DNA from: Ophiobolus disseminans
Taxonomy: Eukaryota > Ascomycota > Dothideomycetes > Pleosporales > Phaeosphaeriaceae
DNA: 64,000 nt
Assembly: GCA_010093685.1 (NCBI GenBank)
Contig: MU006218.1
Coordinates: 1,485,637 to 1,549,636, forward strand
Direction: 5' to 3'
In this document: piece by piece, positions 61,465-64,000 of the stretch
Layout: each line of letters starts with the position of its first letter
Position numbering within the stretch: position 1 is the stretch's first letter
Program-made: the position numbers and the translations under genes
Notes under the pieces: generated by a model
Database searches by the model: none
The model's input: only the letters and a program-made list of their open reading frames with translations
Told to the model about the DNA's origin: nothing

Positions 61465-63375
61465 TACATTCCAGAAGCTGGGACCTGTGAGTACGCACTG
61501 GGCCCTGCCGAGTCCGGCCTCCGTGGGAAGATGACTGGATGAACGGGCCGCATGTCGCAATCCTGCTATGGCGCTGCATAACCACGCGCAAGTGGCAGTT
61601 AATTACATCTATGAGACCCGGTACCCTAATTTAACAAGAGGAAAAGTGGGACTGCTACAACGTCTTGTACCCTTGCATCGGACTATTCGAACGATTTTGA
61701 ACAATAACGTCGGCCTTCTCTTCGCCCTGCTAATTCCATGACGACTTGAAATTGCAGTCTCAGTGCGTTTTCGGTAGCGGACAATTAGTACAAGAATAGC
61801 GCCTTTTGCTGCGAGTGGGGGGATATATTTGTCGACCGTTGGAAGTGCGCCGCTGATCTTCGCCATCTTGAGCGGGTGTACCACCTGTCCCGTGGCCTAG
61901 CAAGGCAGTATCGTTCGATTCTGGTGGCTATAAATTGGTTCTTTACTGTCGAAAGTATGTTTGGTCGTCTGTGCTGCAAGAGTCAGGGGCTGGGCAGTGC
62001 AGAGTACAGTACAACTTCGGTCCAGGGATGTCATCACGGCAAGGGGTGTTGCAGAGCATGGTCGAATTCTGCGCACAAAGCGAGATCTCAGCCACCCGAA
62101 TGAGACGACCGTTGCATGCGTCCAGCGAGCCGCCGGCGCTTGGGAACTCGATGCGATCCGAGATTCATACTGTGGATGTCACTCGCTACTAACTCGCACA
62201 GGGAGGGGACCCAGTTGCCGATCGCCTGCGTCCCCTGTCGGCCAACGTTGGAGCGCGTAACAACCTGCCCGAACTAGCAATGCAATTGTGGCACGACTAA
62301 AGCCCCAACAGTGGCACCTATTACCGGCTACCGACTGCTGGCAGTTGACGCGTCGGCGCACAACATCCAGTGTTGCAGAGCCCGTGTCTCAGAACTGCAT
62401 CGGGATTGGGATGCTGCACTGATAACGTGTCGTCTGGTTGTGGCACCAAGGTAAGATTCTGCAGGTCCACTGGTGGCTTGCATCGAAAAGCAATGGGCAA
62501 TGGGCGGGTGAGCAGTGTGCTGCATGCATAGGACCAGGATCGGGTTGTTCCGCGAAGAGTATGAGCTCTTTCACGGCGCACTACACGCGGGCTGCCGTGT
62601 CAGCAATGTCCTCGAATGGTGATGTTTACCGTCGCTACAAGGATAACAAGCACAGCAGCCTGTGTGTCCTGGGGAACAGAGAGCCCTTCGCTGGACTTCG
62701 CTGTCGTGTCTCTGCGCAATGTTTCATGACCTGCAGGCTGGCGTGGAGCGGCTCACAACAAACAACCCGGCCCTTGGGTCATAGTATGGACTCGATCAGT
62801 TCGAAGGCCAACACGATCGACTCGCTGAAAGCTCGGATGGCGCTTATTGCGGGGTACTGATGCCTGTGTTGCTTAATGAGGGCGGTGGAGTACAGCGCAT
62901 GCATTGGCACATAGCACAAGACCGTTGCGTTGACAAACCTGGTTGTTGGGTCTGCGTGTGGTTACACGATGAGGACGGCCGTGACGGTGAGCGCCGTGTG
63001 GTGGCGGTCTTGGATTGACTAATTTGCCCATACGGTTGTGAGGAATTCGACGCGCAGAGCGGTGAGAAAATGGTCAAGCGTGTCGATACTAGAGGCACTT
63101 TCTTATGGTACTCTGAGAGCCGGCGCCGCGCACGAGACATTGAAACGTCGGTCGTGTAACCAAGTGACCATGTCACAAAAGGGCCGCTGTCCTGCTTTGT
63201 CTCAGATGACGAACGAAAGAGGGCGATCGGGCCTTTGGAAGACGTCTGCAATGGAAAGTGAGCCTGTCCAGGCTGGATTGTGGGTCGGCTGGAGGTAGTT
63301 TGCATCTTAAATGTTAGACTTGCGAGACTAGTTCTGGTTCGGCTCGTGATTGTGGTCCTGCTGCGATATAGCATA

Positions 63376-63518
63376 GCCTCTTGGTAGTCGCGAAAGCCGG
63401 AACTAAATTATACTATCCTGTATATCTACGGAGTAGTTTTAAAATTCAGAACAGCTTTTACGTACGTAGTTGTAGTCGTCAAGCTTAGCCTTTTTCCAGC
63501 TTTCACGACTTGACGAGA
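63376..63518 (+). mobile_element. MITE-like inverted-repeat element, copy C
   Basis: About 143 bp. It begins GCCTCTTGGTAGTCGCGAAA and ends CCAGCTTTCACGACTTGACG followed by AGA. The internal blocks ATCCTGTATATCTACGGAG and TTGTAGTCGTCAAGCTTAGC align directly with the reverse of copy A (CCTGTATGTCTACAGAGG and ATGTAGTCGTCAAGCTTCGG). Confidence 0.75.
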
Positions 63519-64000
63519 AATAGCGTCTATTTCTAGGGGCCCCACCTGCCTACGGTAGACTACACCAGCGCCAGTCGTGCGTCCCAATTTGGTGCGTGGT
63601 TGTAATGGCCTCCCTGACGTCGAGCGATGCTGGAATGTAACCGTTTCGCGGAACAGGCAGATGAGCTAAACACATGGTACATATGAACAGCTGAAGCGCG
63701 CCTGTGTCCCCGTGGCCCCGCGGCGCTGATTGGTGGGCAAAAGGTGCAATGCGCAAAAACTCTAGGAGAAGGCCGGCTGCAGCGTAGCAGCGACCGTGCC
63801 CGATGCAACGGCCCAATGCGGTGTGTTGGGTCGCGAAAGAAGATTTGGAGCATGATGAGGTGTTGTTGGATGAAACACGGACCGTGGGTGAACATGTTTG
63901 CTGCTGCGGGGCTCGATGGGCGGGCTCCACTTGTGGTCACGACACAGCCACGGGTGATCCTCGAGATGTACCGCGAACGTGTCTGTCTGCCGGCATTGTG

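Larger units (their letters stand above)
61015..64000. other. Gene-poor right end, 3 kb, with two MITE-like copies
   Basis: No reading frame here has protein-like composition supported by splice sites. Candidates such as minus 61884-61609 (MVHPLKMAKISG start), minus 63374-62844 and plus 62438-62860 are open but Ser/Arg/Cys-biased without motifs. The inverted-repeat copies B and C lie in this stretch. The first 150 bases hold the promoter of the F-box-like gene. Confidence 0.5.

Noticed and set aside
61609..61884. Minus-strand 91-codon frame starting MVHPLKMAKISG
   Set aside because: It has some protein-like composition but no motif, no splice partner and no flanking support, so it was not called.
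62844..63374. Minus-strand 176-codon frame rich in Ser/Thr/Arg
   Set aside because: Overlapping frames on both strands are equally open, the composition is biased and no domain is recognisable; likely chance.

Overview
The window looks like nuclear DNA of a filamentous ascomycete, most likely a dothideomycete. The evidence is dense protein-coding genes on both strands, spliceosomal introns mostly of 45-60 bp with GTRNGY donors and YAG acceptors, and typical fungal families: ELMO/CED-12, AMP deaminase, PEX5, RNase T2, an AA9 polysaccharide monooxygenase, PSO2/SNM1 and a DUF6594 protein. No rRNA, tRNA, CRISPR array or bacterial-style operon was seen. Exon coordinates are my own hand-read splice models.

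Layout. 0-6.4 kb: a partial serine-rich protein (-), an ELMO protein (-) and a small Cys-rich protein (+). 6.4-10 kb: an accessory patch with a broken recombinase-like gene (-) and an unrecognised orphan reading frame (+). 10-30.5 kb: a housekeeping block with AMP deaminase (-), a mitochondrial-type two-RRM protein (+), PEX5 (+), secreted RNase T2 (-), a NAPE-PLD-like metallo-beta-lactamase protein (+), a REX-type RNA exonuclease (+), a large Zn-ribbon/coiled-coil/RGG protein (+) and a conserved unknown (+). 30.7-38.2 kb: accessory DNA with two diverged tandem membrane paralogues (-), a small membrane protein (+), the AA9 enzyme (-), a Q/P-rich protein (-) and a DUF6594 protein (+). 38.5-49.1 kb: PSO2/SNM1 (-), a metallophosphoesterase broken by one TGA (-), a row of four small membrane proteins (+), a broken 2EXR/F-box-like gene (-), a short-chain dehydrogenase-like gene (+) and a RING-finger gene (-). 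49-61 kb: a C2H2 zinc-finger protein (+), an MFS transporter (+), an NTF2-like repeat protein (+) and an F-box-like protein (-). 61-64 kb holds no gene I can support.

The genes do not form one pathway. The housekeeping genes are independent neighbours. The most unusual content is in the accessory stretches: a family of about 145-bp inverted-repeat elements in four copies (42.5, 59.0, 61.3 and 63.4 kb), three coding regions each interrupted by exactly one in-frame TGA, and two sets of tandemly duplicated, fast-diverging small membrane proteins. Two further genes carry introns that are multiples of three and free of stops, so the retained form would also be translatable.
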